A stretch of 64,000 nucleotides of DNA from positions 62,001 through 126,000 of the forward strand of contig VKHL01000051.1 of assembly GCA_015146655.1 (NCBI GenBank), given 5' to 3'. The number at the start of each line of letters is the position of its first letter. Within the stretch, counting starts at the first letter, position 1. Origin of the DNA: Ochromonas danica. Lineage: Eukaryota > Sar > Chrysophyceae > Chromulinales > Chromulinaceae. Positions 12,770 to 22,792 of the stretch are shown here, one piece after another. The position numbers were made by a program, and so were the translations under genes. The notes under the pieces were generated by a model. That model saw nothing but the letters and a program-made list of their open reading frames with translations, was not told the DNA's origin and made no database searches.

Positions 12770-13404
12770 CTATATGTCCATAGTGGCTGAGCTACCCTTC
12801 CGCATCAAGATGAAGAGAGACATGTCCATGACGAAAGCCGCAACAATGTTCTGATCGCCTCTCAAACGGAAGAGTAAACCTCCAAAGGATGCTTGGACCT
12901 CCACCAGTTGGTTCTCAATATGTTTGATGAGGAAGACACGTCCATGCATGACATAGTCATAGTGATCCATGAGGGAAGGACCATAATTGGGATTGTAATT
13001 GCCATCATCTGCTGATCCAGTGAGAGAGCTGATGGCACGCCACATCATAACACAACCACACACAAGCAAAAGGCAGCAGACCCATTACACAATGTGAGTG
13101 AGAGGGATAGACGGGGATGGGGTAGGGGAGGGATCTTCTCACCTCGCCAACACAATTGCTACAGAGTCACCTTTTCGGCATTCAAAAAGCTCTGCATTAA
13201 CATCTACAACTAAATCCACATCGAAAGTCGTTCCATTACAATGCAATCGATTCACTACATATGAAAACAAACAATGACGTTTATTAAATAACAAAAAAAT
13301 CAAATAAAATGAAATATCAAAGTCTCACCTCTTTCAAATTTCTTTCCCGCTAAATTTAATCCATTGACAGTAAAGATATCTTCAAATAGAATAGACTGGC
13401 TCAT
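12770..13404 (-). CDS. RPB8: RNA polymerase I/II/III common subunit RPB8 (RPABC3)
   Basis: Three exons on minus, 13404-13329, 13254-13143 and 13028-12770, give 148 aa, the usual RPB8 length. The introns are 74 nt (13328-13255) and 114 nt (13142-13029). The spliced product reads ILFEDIFTVNGLNLAGKKFERV, then LHCNGTTFDVDLVVDVN, then DYVMHGRVF and ASFGGLLFRLRGD, which follow RPB8 from end to end. RPB8 is an OB-fold subunit shared by all three nuclear RNA polymerases. An in-frame upstream ATG at 13482 would add 26 residues, but RPB8 proteins start right before the ILFEDIF motif, so I prefer 13404. The gene is divergent from DNMT2 with ~365 bp between them. Confidence 0.93.
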
Positions 13405-13768
13405 CGTCAATCTCTCTTTCTTCTCAAGAACTGTTCCAGCCAATGCCTTCCCGTCTTCTGCTCCTGCTCTCATCCATTCCACATTGAAAAACGCACTTCT
13501 GAAAATAATCGCGTTTCTTCAATTAGAGGTTTGGTTTTGGGTTGTTGATTGATTGATTGATTGGTTGATGGAAATAATGACTGGTCCCCTCTATTAGTCG
13601 GTTGATTGCAAAAAGAGTCCAAGATATACGCGATTGACTTAGCTACTAAGCTAGTGATTGGTTAAGTGGAACTGTTTATAGACCACGATTGGTTTACAAT
13701 CAATGGGTGGAGGTTCACTTCACTTTAAGTTAACGATAGTCCATTTGTTGTTTTTGGTTTGATGGCTA
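13405..13768. promoter_or_regulatory. Divergent intergenic promoter region of RPB8 and DNMT2
   Basis: The only DNA between the two divergent starts. It contains a GATT tetranucleotide run at about 13544-13563 and several TTGGTT/GATTGGTT repeats (CCAAT-like on the other strand), for example near 13560, 13656 and 13688. No gene is seen. A bidirectional promoter is inferred from position only. Confidence 0.45.
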
Positions 13769-14998
13769 ATGGAAATGATGACGAAGAAGAAGGCTGTGGA
13801 GTTTTTTAGTGGTATTGGTGGTTGGTCTTGTGCATTAAAAAAAGCATGTGGTGTTAAGATAGACTATGAAGTAGTCGCTGCCTATGATATCAATCCTATT
13901 GCCAATCAAGTCTACCTCTCCAACCATCATAGTCCTACACCATCAGCAAGGTCATTAGATCACGTTCAAGTAAGAGAGTTAGATTCCTATCATGCTGACC
14001 TCTGGATGATGTCACCCCCATGTCAACCTCATACTCGTAATAACACGACTGACAAGAGAGATATTAAAGATCCACGTTCTTCTTCTTTCTTACATCTTCT
14101 TAACCTTCTCTCTTCTATGACTTCACCACCACTTTATATCATTCTAGAAAATGTTGTAGGATTTGAAAAATCAACATGTTGTCAACAATTTCTAGAAACT
14201 GTCACAGCATTGGGTTATTCCACAGAACAATTCATTCTCTCACCCACTGCCTTTGCTATCCCCAATGCTCGACCTAGATATTACAGTCTAGCTTGGAAAT
14301 CTTCTGACTCAGTTGTAGAGATATCAAAGGAGATTCTAACATCTTTGGATGGTATTGAAGAAGGAAAGGAAGTGCAGCCATTGGAAGTCTTCCTTGAAGA
14401 CCCTTCCATAGTAGACATGGTTAGTTACGTTACTGTCTTGTTATTGTATTGAGTTACCCAATGAGCTAACTATGGAATGGTTTTAATATAGTCACCATAC
14501 AAGATTTCAAGGGCATATATTGATCAACACTATTCCAGTTGTTGGTGTTGGGATATTGTAAGAAGAGACAGTCAACACACTTCTTGTTATACCAAGGCTT
14601 ATGGTAGATATAATAAAGGAACAGGATCTATCTTGTTAGAAAGCTCTTCATCACTAGGCATACATGACGAGACGACTAGTTCATCTGGAAAGAAACGAAA
14701 GCATGTCGAAGAAGAAGAAACAGGCAAAGATGAAGAGGAGAAGTCATCATCTGTGCAATCTCATCATGAATATGATCCTGACTGGTTGAATAAGTTGTTA
14801 GGTGAAAGAGATGATCTCTATTTGAGATATCTCTCACCTAGGGAATTGTTGCGATTATTTGGGTTTCCAGAAGAGTTTTCCTTCCCATCGGACAAGGTGA
14901 CAACTCGAAAATGCTATGAACTCATAGGAAATAGTATTAATATCACAGTAGCTAGCAACTTGCTAGAGCGATTATTGGCCAAATTAAACCTTAACTAA
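13769..14998 (+). CDS. DNMT2: DNMT2/TRDMT1-type tRNA cytosine-5 methyltransferase
   Basis: Two exons, 13769-14419 and 14492-14998, give 385 aa, close to animal TRDMT1 length. The 72-nt intron (GTTAGT...TATAG) joins SIVDM to SPYKISRAYID. Motif I (VEFFSGIGGWSCALKK) binds S-adenosylmethionine; PPCQPHTR carries the nucleophilic Cys near residue 85; ENVVGFE gives the catalytic Glu; YTKAYGRYNKGTGS near the C-terminus is the Dnmt2-family signature; LSPRELLRLFGFPEEF and GNSINITVASNLLERLL close the fold. The family methylates C38 of tRNA-Asp and related tRNAs rather than DNA. Residues ~260-310 form an acidic, Ser/Glu-rich insertion in the target-recognition region. The start chosen opens directly before motif I. 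Note CYT where animal Dnmt2 has CFT. Confidence 0.93.
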
Positions 14999-15256
14999 CA
15001 CCACTGACCACTACAGACCAGATTCCTTAGGTTCTTCGTTTTTCCTCATAATAAACGGCAAAGCGTGATATGGCATTTCCAAGCTCATTGGTCTCAACAG
15101 TAAATTCATATCAACACCCTATACCCGATACCTACCTATATTCATAAATATCGTATACTTGTAGTATATGGTCATATCACACACAACAGCATAACAAAGA
15201 ATGCAATGAAACAGTATCACTATCACACCAACACACAGGGGTAGAATAAATAAAAA

Positions 15257-16957
15257 TTAGAAGATTTTCACATTAGTACGAGGGCGAGTTACCATCTCGT
15301 AACGTGCTATACGACTCAGCTCGGTTCGATTAGCCTTTGTTCGATCACTACCACCACTTTCAGAACTATTGTCACATCTGAGTGGTTGCCTACCTTTATA
15401 GTCATTGGGTCGCAAGGAGAGATGAACCAATACACATTGAAAAACAGCCTTTGTGTCACAAAGACAATCATAATCTTCTATTCTGCTCATGGCTTTTGTA
15501 GTGCAAGCATGATGATCAGTATTGAAGGGACAGGCCTTGGTTAAGTGTATACTCTTGTACAGCTGGACATTACTTGCATAAGCTGAATAGAAAGCAAAGC
15601 AATTGTAGATGGAGGGAGCTTGACTCTCTCCTTTAGCTTCACGAGCTACACAATCTACAACATCATCATGTGGTATTCGACTACCCAAGAGAAACTGCCA
15701 CAAGAGGATTTGATCAAAACTGCGGCGCTTAGCTTCATGTAGTAGACTCTCACGGAAATAATGAGCTTGCCAACGACTATGAGGACCAACATGTGGGCAG
15801 TATAGAAACTCATCAAAATCTGCAACAAGGATATTTTGTATACCATGTCGTGCCTCGATATCAAAGCGACAATGCGTTAAGGTATAAGTGTGATCATCAT
15901 CGAGTTTCATAATGACAGAATTTAATCCATCCAAGTTATCATAGGTCATGTTTCGGAGTTGTGGATATAACAAGGAGAGTATGGAGTTGTCATGGTACTC
16001 AAAACGCTCCCATATTCTTCTTAACGTTGCTGGAGGGATGGCTTGTTTTTGGTAGTACACTGACCTCTGCATTGCATCGAATTGACTACCTGTAGCATCA
16101 TAGAGGACAGTATGGACATCTAAAGTGGTATAGTAGCGAATCCACTCTAGTAGAATAGCATGAATGCTCTGTTGCTTGGCTGGTTGATTACTACGATAGG
16201 GCATGGAAGAGCAGACAGCTAAGTCAGGGATTGTTCGCATGGCGTCAGGTGGATCCCAAATACGAGGATTCATGATCATTGCCAGACTAAGATTCCAGTC
16301 CTCTTTCTTCCCTATCTTTGTCGTCACATTGAGGTGTAAGGAGAGATTCAATTCTCTTTTTCGATCCATTTTTTCAATGACATCACGATGACATGCCAGC
16401 GTTGAAGGTGCAGGGCAGTAGAAGAACACTGGCCAATAGAATGGATCTTTTCCTATATACTCCGTCATCCTCCAATTGTCATAGGTAGCACGATAATAAC
16501 ACGGCCATGAGGAGTTACTCCCCAGAAATAGCTTTCCTGTGCCAAGGCCAGGACGACGATGTTTGTTTTGTAATAGAAATGGTTCTGCAACATCAACACG
16601 TGCAAAGCCTAACAACTCCAAAGAACAAGGAGGAGTCATCGACACTGCAGGAGGTGAAGCAGGATGAGAGAGAATGCTCTCTCTGCCTTCATCCAGTGTG
16701 TTGAGAATATTCCGCTCTCGAGACATTTCATCCATCTGCCAGAAGACAGACTTTGAACCTAACAGATGATCAACCCACATGGGTGCCTTATTATTCGTAC
16801 GGAAATGTAGAGAGGAAATGGACATGGTGTCTTTGTTCATCACCATTTCTTTTAATAAGAAAGGACTCCATGGATGATGATGAACAAAATCAAACAATCC
16901 ACACACCAGACAAGGCCATAGAAAGAATAAAAGAAGAAGAGAGAAGAGAAGAATCAT
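15257..16957 (-). CDS. GT92 (DUF23) family glycosyltransferase, secretory pathway
   Basis: Single-exon gene of 566 aa. The protein opens with a strong signal peptide or anchor (MILLFSLLLLFFLWPCLVCG). The central and C-terminal part reads as family 92: YDATGSQFD, DNSILSLLYPQL, HCRFDIEARHGIQNILVADFDEFLYCP (acidic metal-binding motif), and several conserved Cys and His residues around CFAFYSAY and CPFNTDHHAC. Family 92 enzymes in animals add galactose to glycans in the Golgi; here the acceptor is unknown. The first ATG is at 16957. A TTCCATGGAA palindrome lies ~112 bp upstream, between this gene and the divergent transporter. N-x-S/T sites are frequent, as expected for a lumenal protein. Confidence 0.8.
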   Translation of the reverse strand: MILLFSLLLLFFLWPCLVCGLFDFVHHHPWSPFLLKEMVMNKDTMSISSLHFRTNNKAPMWVDHLLGSKSVFWQMDEMSRERNILNTLDEGRESILSHPASPPAVSMTPPCSLELLGFARVDVAEPFLLQNKHRRPGLGTGKLFLGSNSSWPCYYRATYDNWRMTEYIGKDPFYWPVFFYCPAPSTLACHRDVIEKMDRKRELNLSLHLNVTTKIGKKEDWNLSLAMIMNPRIWDPPDAMRTIPDLAVCSSMPYRSNQPAKQQSIHAILLEWIRYYTTLDVHTVLYDATGSQFDAMQRSVYYQKQAIPPATLRRIWERFEYHDNSILSLLYPQLRNMTYDNLDGLNSVIMKLDDDHTYTLTHCRFDIEARHGIQNILVADFDEFLYCPHVGPHSRWQAHYFRESLLHEAKRRSFDQILLWQFLLGSRIPHDDVVDCVAREAKGESQAPSIYNCFAFYSAYASNVQLYKSIHLTKACPFNTDHHACTTKAMSRIEDYDCLCDTKAVFQCVLVHLSLRPNDYKGRQPLRCDNSSESGGSDRTKANRTELSRIARYEMVTRPRTNVKIF

Positions 16958-17292
16958 CCCACAACACAACCGTCATCAAACTGTTCCGAACTCAATCCCC
17001 ATGCGCCAAACTGGAAGAGAAGCAACAACTTGGCCATTAACTTCACCAACTTGGACTCCACGCGCAGTTTCCATGGAATAGCTAGTGGAGATTTCCTGTC
17101 TGTCCATCTTGTTGCCGCTTCTTGGTGGGCAAAAGAAAAGGAAAAGGAAAAGGCAATAGGAAAGGCTATTGCTATAGAAAAATATTAATAGAGTATTGGT
17201 ATTGAGAACCCTTGAGAAAGCTTTCTGTATTGCTATTGATAGAAATAATTACTAAATTGATAATATAAATATAATAAGCTCTACTATCAATC
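16958..17292. promoter_or_regulatory. Divergent intergenic region of GT92 gene and first AAAP transporter
   Basis: Contains the palindrome TTCCATGGAA at 17069-17078, an AAAAGGAAAAGG purine run near 17127-17165, and from about 17232 onward the AT-rich 5' flank that is shared almost base for base with the second transporter copy (19727-19789). No gene is seen. Confidence 0.5.
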
Positions 17293-18858
17293 ATGCCAGA
17301 ACAACATCCTCATCAGAATGGTCACCATGGTCCTGGATTGTCATTTTGGGTCACTGTAGCATTTACTTTAAACTATTCCGTAGGATCAGGTTTCCTAACC
17401 TTACCCTGGGCTTTCTCTCAGACTGGTATTCTGATTGGTATCTTGGTTCTCCTTTTGTTTGGATTTTATTCCATGTTAGCAACTTTTTTCTTATTGGAGA
17501 CCATTGATCGAGGACGAAAAGTATTAGAACTTTCAAACAATCATCTTACTTCTCAAGCTTTTGATAAGAAGAATTATGTCTCCATAGGAGAAACACCAAT
17601 TAACCCCATCCTAGCAGATGACACGATCTCAGCTGTGGAAATGATTTCACCATCAGGTCGTACCCCACCACAGCATGTCTTGCAACATGGAGGGGGAGGA
17701 GAAGAGGTAGTGGATCCAGAAATGACTTTTGCTGACCCAGATGATTTTGAGATTAACAATCATGTTCGTAAATTAGAGATTAATGAACTCTGTGAGATCT
17801 TTCTTGGTCCTAATGGAAAACTCATCTTTACCTTACTAATTATGATCTATGTGACGGGTACTCTATGGGCTTATGGTACAGTCTTTGCCAATGCATTTGC
17901 AGCACATTTGAATATTGGTTCCTATTCTTATTACATCTACTTGTTCTTGTTTGCTTGTATGGTGATTCCAGCAAGTTTATTAGAATTTTCAGAACAAGTG
18001 AGTGTACAAGTAGCATTGTCCTTTTTCCGAGTGCTTATGGTCTTTGTAATGTGCCTTACCACCCTATTCGCTTCATCCAGTGATAGCAATGACTTTGCCT
18101 TGACTGAGTCCCAATCATCTGGCGAGTCTATCTGGCAGAAGGTAGATTGGTACAATATTTACACACTGCTACCTGTAGCTGCCTATGCCTATATCTTTCA
18201 TCACTCTGTACCTTCTTTGGAATATCCTGTTCGAGAGAAGAAAAGCATGATTAATCTCTTTTCGACGGCCATTGTCATTTCAATGGTTCTTTACATCCTT
18301 GTGGGAGCAGTTGTCTCGGCTTATTTTGGTGATCAGACTGATCAATCTTCCAATTTGAATTGGGAAAAGTACCATGGACCGAATGGAAATCTGTGGTTGG
18401 GTCGACTAATTGCCTTCTTCGTGGTTATATTCCCTGCTTTTGATGTTGCATCTGCTTTCCCTTTGAACGCCTATACCTTGGGCAACACCCTGATGACCGC
18501 ATTCTATGGTAAGGCTATTGAATCAAACGATCATGCAGGTGGAAACCTTCGTATCAAATTGCAGTTATGCAGAGGATTAGCTGCTGGTTTACCTCTGCTG
18601 GGTGCCTTGATTGATCATAACCTTGGTCACATCACAGATTATACAGGATTGGCAGCTTTTGTGTTGGCTTTCATCTTCCCTCCACTGCTAGCCTATGCCT
18701 CTGATCGACGATTAAAGGAACTGGGCATTAACTACACATCCATTCACTCTTCTTTTGTTACTGGAATTGCTTTCCAGGCTCTCCTTTTGATTTCTGGAAT
18801 TTCTTCCTTGCTCTTTGTGGGCGTAGCTCTCATCAAGTCTGAATCGAAAAGTGAATAA
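17293..18858 (+). CDS. AAAP-family amino acid transporter, copy 1
   Basis: Intron-free gene of 521 aa in the amino acid/auxin permease family (SLC32/36/38 relatives). The opening LNYSVGSGFLTLPWAFSQTG is the family's first-helix signature. About 11 hydrophobic helices follow, with a long hydrophilic loop between helices 2 and 3 (residues ~78-150, about 72 residues) rich in Asp, Glu and Pro. Members carry neutral amino acids with protons or sodium across plasma, vacuolar or lysosomal membranes; the substrate here cannot be inferred. A second copy at 19790-21322 is identical by eye except in that loop (17533-17711 here) and the extreme C-terminus (KSESKSE versus KFEWK). The start is the first ATG after an AT-rich leader shared by both copies. 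Confidence 0.85.
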   Translation: MPEQHPHQNGHHGPGLSFWVTVAFTLNYSVGSGFLTLPWAFSQTGILIGILVLLLFGFYSMLATFFLLETIDRGRKVLELSNNHLTSQAFDKKNYVSIGETPINPILADDTISAVEMISPSGRTPPQHVLQHGGGGEEVVDPEMTFADPDDFEINNHVRKLEINELCEIFLGPNGKLIFTLLIMIYVTGTLWAYGTVFANAFAAHLNIGSYSYYIYLFLFACMVIPASLLEFSEQVSVQVALSFFRVLMVFVMCLTTLFASSSDSNDFALTESQSSGESIWQKVDWYNIYTLLPVAAYAYIFHHSVPSLEYPVREKKSMINLFSTAIVISMVLYILVGAVVSAYFGDQTDQSSNLNWEKYHGPNGNLWLGRLIAFFVVIFPAFDVASAFPLNAYTLGNTLMTAFYGKAIESNDHAGGNLRIKLQLCRGLAAGLPLLGALIDHNLGHITDYTGLAAFVLAFIFPPLLAYASDRRLKELGINYTSIHSSFVTGIAFQALLLISGISSLLFVGVALIKSESKSE

Positions 18859-19789
18859 CCTGTTGAGTGTGTAGTCAGTTCTCTGTGATACATTACGTTC
18901 AAGTAGTATGATCACGGAGTCCGATCTTTTTCCCAAGAGCCGAGTCGCAGTTTCCGTTATGCGAAGAGAAGCCGTTGTTTAGGTTTAACTCAAATGCGAA
19001 GTGTGTCGCGTGACTTTTATCATCATCGTCATGTGGTCTTGTACGACCTCGCATCCAGTGGAAAGCTATTATAGCAGTTTGTTGTGTAGTGATGCGAGAA
19101 TGTCTTGTTTTTGTAATGACATCATTAAGAGAAGAAAATACACAAAAGCAATAACTAAAACAATGCCAATCGCGAAGCTTTTCAATAATCTTTGAGAGCG
19201 AATAGTAGTAAATTACGATAGAGCGATTCCACTTTTCCGAGCGACTCGATGCAGTAGATACGATGATTGTTATCTAGCCACAAGATATCCCATTTTTTGA
19301 CCAATTCCAAGAAACGTCTTCAGATTTCAATTTTGAGGCCTTCAATTTCAGATATTGCTCAGCAAACGCCGTTTCTCTGTTTTCTATATCCTTTCAAATA
19401 TATGGTCAAACTATAGTCATTGTTGAGAATTCCTCAAGAGGCAGAAAGTGCTTGTTTCATCGTACAGTAGTGCGCGTGCAGATCAAGCTGGGCGCATCAG
19501 GGACGACCTACGCCGATGATGGGACGGGAACACTGATCACAAAGATGATTAATGATGGAGAATGATCACACGGGACTTTTCGCGCCCTTTTTTAACTTCA
19601 CCAAAAACTGTTTTTCTCCAAGTGCTATCTTCGAAATTTCCTGTCTATCTCTTTAGACTCGCTTGTAGAAATCCTTCCAGTCTTCCAACTTGTTGGAGGG
19701 AAAGCAAGATGGAGTCTTTTTACATATTGCTATTGATAGAAATAACTACTAAATTGATAATATAAATATAATAAGCTCTACTATCAATC
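18859..19789. other. Spacer between the two transporter copies
   Basis: Begins with the duplicated 3' flank of transporter copy 1, then the remnant tail of a neighbouring gene (19207-19287), then ~440 bp of unique sequence including a GC-richer piece around 19465-19560, and ends with the shared 5' leader of copy 2 from 19727. No intact gene is seen. Confidence 0.6.
19207..19287 (-). pseudogene. Truncated 3' end of the 325-aa hypothetical gene, left by the tandem duplication
   Basis: This ~80-bp stretch matches the last ~27 codons of the minus-strand gene at 21603-22792 (shared runs such as GATAGAGCGATTCCAC and GATACGATGATTGTTATCTA) with several substitutions. The match stops abruptly near 19287. 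The position of the parent stop codon reads TTA here instead of TGA. It is a by-product of the duplication whose right edge fell inside the neighbouring gene. Confidence 0.8.
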
Positions 19790-21690
19790 ATGCCAGAACA
19801 ACATCCTCATCAGAATGGTCACCATGGTCCTGGATTGTCATTTTGGGTCACTGTAGCATTTACTTTAAACTATTCCGTAGGATCAGGTTTCCTAACCTTA
19901 CCCTGGGCTTTCTCTCAGACTGGTATTCTGATTGGTATCTTGGTTCTCCTTTTGTTTGGATTTTATTCCATGTTAGCAACTTTTTTCTTATTGGAGACCA
20001 TTGATCGAGGACGAAAAGTATTAGAACTTACACACAATCATCTTACTTTTCGTGCTATTGATAAGAAGAATTATGTCTCCATAGGAGAAACAATACCAGC
20101 AGTGGAAATGATTTCACCATCAGGTCGTACACAACCACGACTCCAAAATGACTTACAAATTGGAGAGGGAGAAGAAGTAGAGGATCCAGAAATGACTTTT
20201 GCTGACCCAGATGATTTTGAGATTAACAATCATGTTCGTAAATTAGAGATTAATGAACTCTGTGAGATCTTTCTTGGTCCTAATGGAAAACTCATCTTTA
20301 CCTTACTAATTATGATCTATGTGACGGGTACTCTATGGGCTTATGGTACAGTCTTTGCCAATGCATTTGCAGCACATTTGAATATTGGTTCCTATTCTTA
20401 TTACATCTACTTGTTCTTGTTTGCTTGTATGGTGATTCCAGCAAGTTTATTAGAATTTTCAGAACAAGTGAGTGTACAAGTAGCATTGTCCTTTTTCCGA
20501 GTGCTTATGGTCTTTGTAATGTGCCTTACCACCCTATTCGCTTCATCCAGTGATAGCAATGACTTTGCCTTGACTGAGTCCCAATCATCTGGCGAGTCTA
20601 TCTGGCAGAAGGTAGATTGGTACAATATTTACACACTGCTACCTGTAGCTGCCTATGCCTATATCTTTCATCACTCTGTACCTTCTTTGGAATATCCTGT
20701 TCGAGAGAAGAAAAGCATGATTAATCTCTTTTCGACGGCCATTGTCATTTCAATGGTTCTTTACATCCTTGTGGGAGCAGTTGTCTCGGCTTATTTTGGT
20801 GATCAGACTGATCAATCTTCCAATTTGAATTGGGAAAAGTACCATGGACCGAATGGAAATCTGTGGTTGGGTCGACTAATTGCCTTCTTCGTGGTTATAT
20901 TCCCTGCTTTTGATGTTGCATCTGCTTTCCCTTTGAACGCCTATACCTTGGGCAACACCCTGATGACCGCATTCTATGGTAAGGCTATTGAATCAAACGA
21001 TCATGCAGGTGGAAACCTTCGTATCAAATTGCAGTTATGCAGAGGATTAGCTGCTGGTTTACCTCTGCTGGGTGCCTTGATTGATCATAACCTTGGTCAC
21101 ATCACAGATTATACAGGATTGGCAGCTTTTGTGTTGGCTTTCATCTTCCCTCCACTGCTAGCCTATGCCTCTGATCGACGATTAAAGGAACTGGGCATTA
21201 ACTACACATCCATTCACTCTTCTTTTGTTACTGGAATTGCTTTCCAGGCTCTCCTTTTGATTTCTGGAATTTCTTCCTTGCTCTTTGTGGGCGTAGCTCT
21301 CATCAAGTTTGAATGGAAATAACCTGTTGAGTGTGTAGTCAGTTCTCTGTGATACATTACGTTCAAGTAGTATGATCACGGAGTCCGATCATTTTCCGAA
21401 GAGCCAAGTCGCAGTTTCCATTATGCGAAGAGAAGCCGTTGTTTTGTTTGTTTTGAAGGTTTTGTTTTGAAGGTTTTGTTGTGATGCAAGAATGTCTTGT
21501 TTTTGTAATGACATCATTAAGAGAAGAGGTAATACATAAAACCATTAACTAAAACAATGCCAATTGCAAAGCATTTCAATAATCTTCGAGAGTTGATAGT
21601 AGTCAATTACGATAGAGCGATTCCACTTTTCCGAGTGATTCGATACAGTAGATACGATGATTGTTATCTAACCATAAGATTGTCTCTCCT
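19727..21690 (+). repeat. Tandem duplication unit 2 (transporter copy 2 and 3' end of neighbouring gene)
   Basis: Partner of 17232-19287. The 5' leader differs from unit 1 by about one base in 63, the coding region is identical outside the loop and the last codons, and the immediate ~65 bp after the stop are also near identical. Beyond that the flanks diverge and unit 2 lacks about 90 bp present in unit 1. Confidence 0.9.
19790..21322 (+). CDS. AAAP-family amino acid transporter, copy 2
   Basis: Intron-free gene of 510 aa, paralogue of the gene at 17293-18858. Same signature helix (LNYSVGSGFLTLPWAFSQTG) and the same ~11 membrane helices. The two differ only in the hydrophilic loop after helix 2 (20030-20181 here), where copy 2 is nine codons shorter and most changes alter amino acids (for example SNNHLTSQAFDK becomes THNHLTFRAIDK), and at the C-terminus, which ends KFEWK. 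The rest, including synonymous positions, looks identical over ~1.1 kb downstream and ~240 bp upstream of the loop. This suggests recent gene conversion with one unconverted patch. Role as for copy 1; the loop and tail differences could alter regulation or sorting. Confidence 0.85.
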   Translation: MPEQHPHQNGHHGPGLSFWVTVAFTLNYSVGSGFLTLPWAFSQTGILIGILVLLLFGFYSMLATFFLLETIDRGRKVLELTHNHLTFRAIDKKNYVSIGETIPAVEMISPSGRTQPRLQNDLQIGEGEEVEDPEMTFADPDDFEINNHVRKLEINELCEIFLGPNGKLIFTLLIMIYVTGTLWAYGTVFANAFAAHLNIGSYSYYIYLFLFACMVIPASLLEFSEQVSVQVALSFFRVLMVFVMCLTTLFASSSDSNDFALTESQSSGESIWQKVDWYNIYTLLPVAAYAYIFHHSVPSLEYPVREKKSMINLFSTAIVISMVLYILVGAVVSAYFGDQTDQSSNLNWEKYHGPNGNLWLGRLIAFFVVIFPAFDVASAFPLNAYTLGNTLMTAFYGKAIESNDHAGGNLRIKLQLCRGLAAGLPLLGALIDHNLGHITDYTGLAAFVLAFIFPPLLAYASDRRLKELGINYTSIHSSFVTGIAFQALLLISGISSLLFVGVALIKFEWK

Positions 21691-22792
21691 GATATATCAA
21701 GAGAAATGGGTTGAGCATCAGGGGGATGCTTCTCCAGACTCATATGGTCGATATCCACTGTTCCAGCTCGCACAAACTCATCCACCATGAAAGACGGTAC
21801 AAGATGACGCTTTTGGTCGAGGCCTACAACTGCCACCACGCCATGCTTCACCACCGTGGCATGTGCTGTGATTTTCATCACCACACGACTGCCTGCTTGG
21901 TCGATCTGTCGATTGATATACGAGTGTTTCAATAGGATTGCCGAGTCTGGAATAGAGTCACGGCATAATTCGAATCTTCGAATGAGATTGTCAAGTCCAT
22001 CTACACACAATGGCTTCACTCCACGAAAGATGCCAGTGGAAAGGTCATCTCCCACTTTGTCAATAAACTGGCAGCTACCTACACAGAAAGTCCTGTAGAA
22101 GGTCTTAACCATTTCCCCATCCGCAGAGTTCATGGCATTAGTAAACATGAGTGAGAACTTGTGGCGGATATCACTTCTCATGATTTTGGGAAAGGGAAAG
22201 TTGTTCACTCGACGAATACGTCGCTTGGAAGGAAGAGTTAAGTCAACATCCTCACATTGCAAGAAGAGATTATCATAGCCTGCACCGTTCATGATTAAAC
22301 CTCCTGTAGTAGCAGTCACCACTGGATGAAGCCGATGTTGTTGTGAAGAAGAAGGCGCAGACAAAGAAGAGGAGGATGAGGGAGAGGAAGGAATTTCTTT
22401 GGTCACACTATCATCACGATCAATGGACCTCTCCTCTCCCTCCTCTTGGAAGACTCCTCGCCAGTCAATATCTGCTCCATGTTATGTCATGTCATGTCAT
22501 GTCATGTCATGTCATGTCAGACACACAAATAGACACAAACACTGTTAGAATATTTGATTAGTCACAGGCAGGCAGCCACACACACCACAGCGAAAGACAG
22601 AACAGCATAAAACAGCAGTACAGCACAACTCTTGGTCGCGCTGGACCGAAGCATTGAAAGTCATCACATCATCCTCCTCAGCTCACCTGACAAAGTCCAG
22701 TCCAAGTCCCGCGAATCATCTTGAGTGCTTGGCTTATCAGACTTCTCTCCTGCCTTACAACCAGAGGTAGACCATCGGCAACCAGTTGTCAT
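21603..22792 (-). CDS. Hypothetical protein, possible NTF2/SnoaL-like fold
   Basis: Two exons on minus, 22792-22687 and 22474-21603, give 325 aa. The 212-nt intron (GTGAGC...GGAG) joins DLDWTLS to ADIDWRGVFQEE in phase 1; the in-frame sequence upstream of a GTG codon at 22406 is clearly coding, so the gene does not begin there. The N-terminal ~120 residues are hydrophilic and Ser-rich with a basic cluster (PSKRRIRR). The C-terminal ~200 residues (SLMFTNAMNSADGEMVKTFYRTFC, then GIFRGVKPLCVDGLDNLIRRF) resemble the helix and cone-forming strands of NTF2-like proteins, but this is pattern only. An in-frame ATG at 22852 would add a hydrophobic 20-residue leader. The last ~27 codons are duplicated in broken form at 19207-19287. 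No function is known to me. Confidence 0.65.
22485..22519. repeat. Pentanucleotide microsatellite (ATGTC)n inside an intron
   Basis: Seven perfect ATGTC units in the intron of the 325-aa hypothetical gene, ending only about ten bases from the 3' splice site on minus. Because it lies where the pyrimidine tract should be, repeat length could affect splicing. Confidence 0.8.

Larger units (their letters stand above)
17232..19287 (+). repeat. Tandem duplication unit 1 (transporter copy 1 plus tail of neighbouring gene)
   Basis: Homologous to 19727-21690. Homology begins in the 5' flank (TATTGCTATTGATAGAAATA), runs through the whole transporter and its 3' flank, and ends inside the last codons of the minus-strand gene that follows unit 2. 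The coding parts are identical by eye outside one loop and the last few codons, while the distal 3' flanks (after about 18925 and 21390) carry many substitutions and a large indel. About 440 bp of unique DNA (19288-19726) separates the units. Confidence 0.9.
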
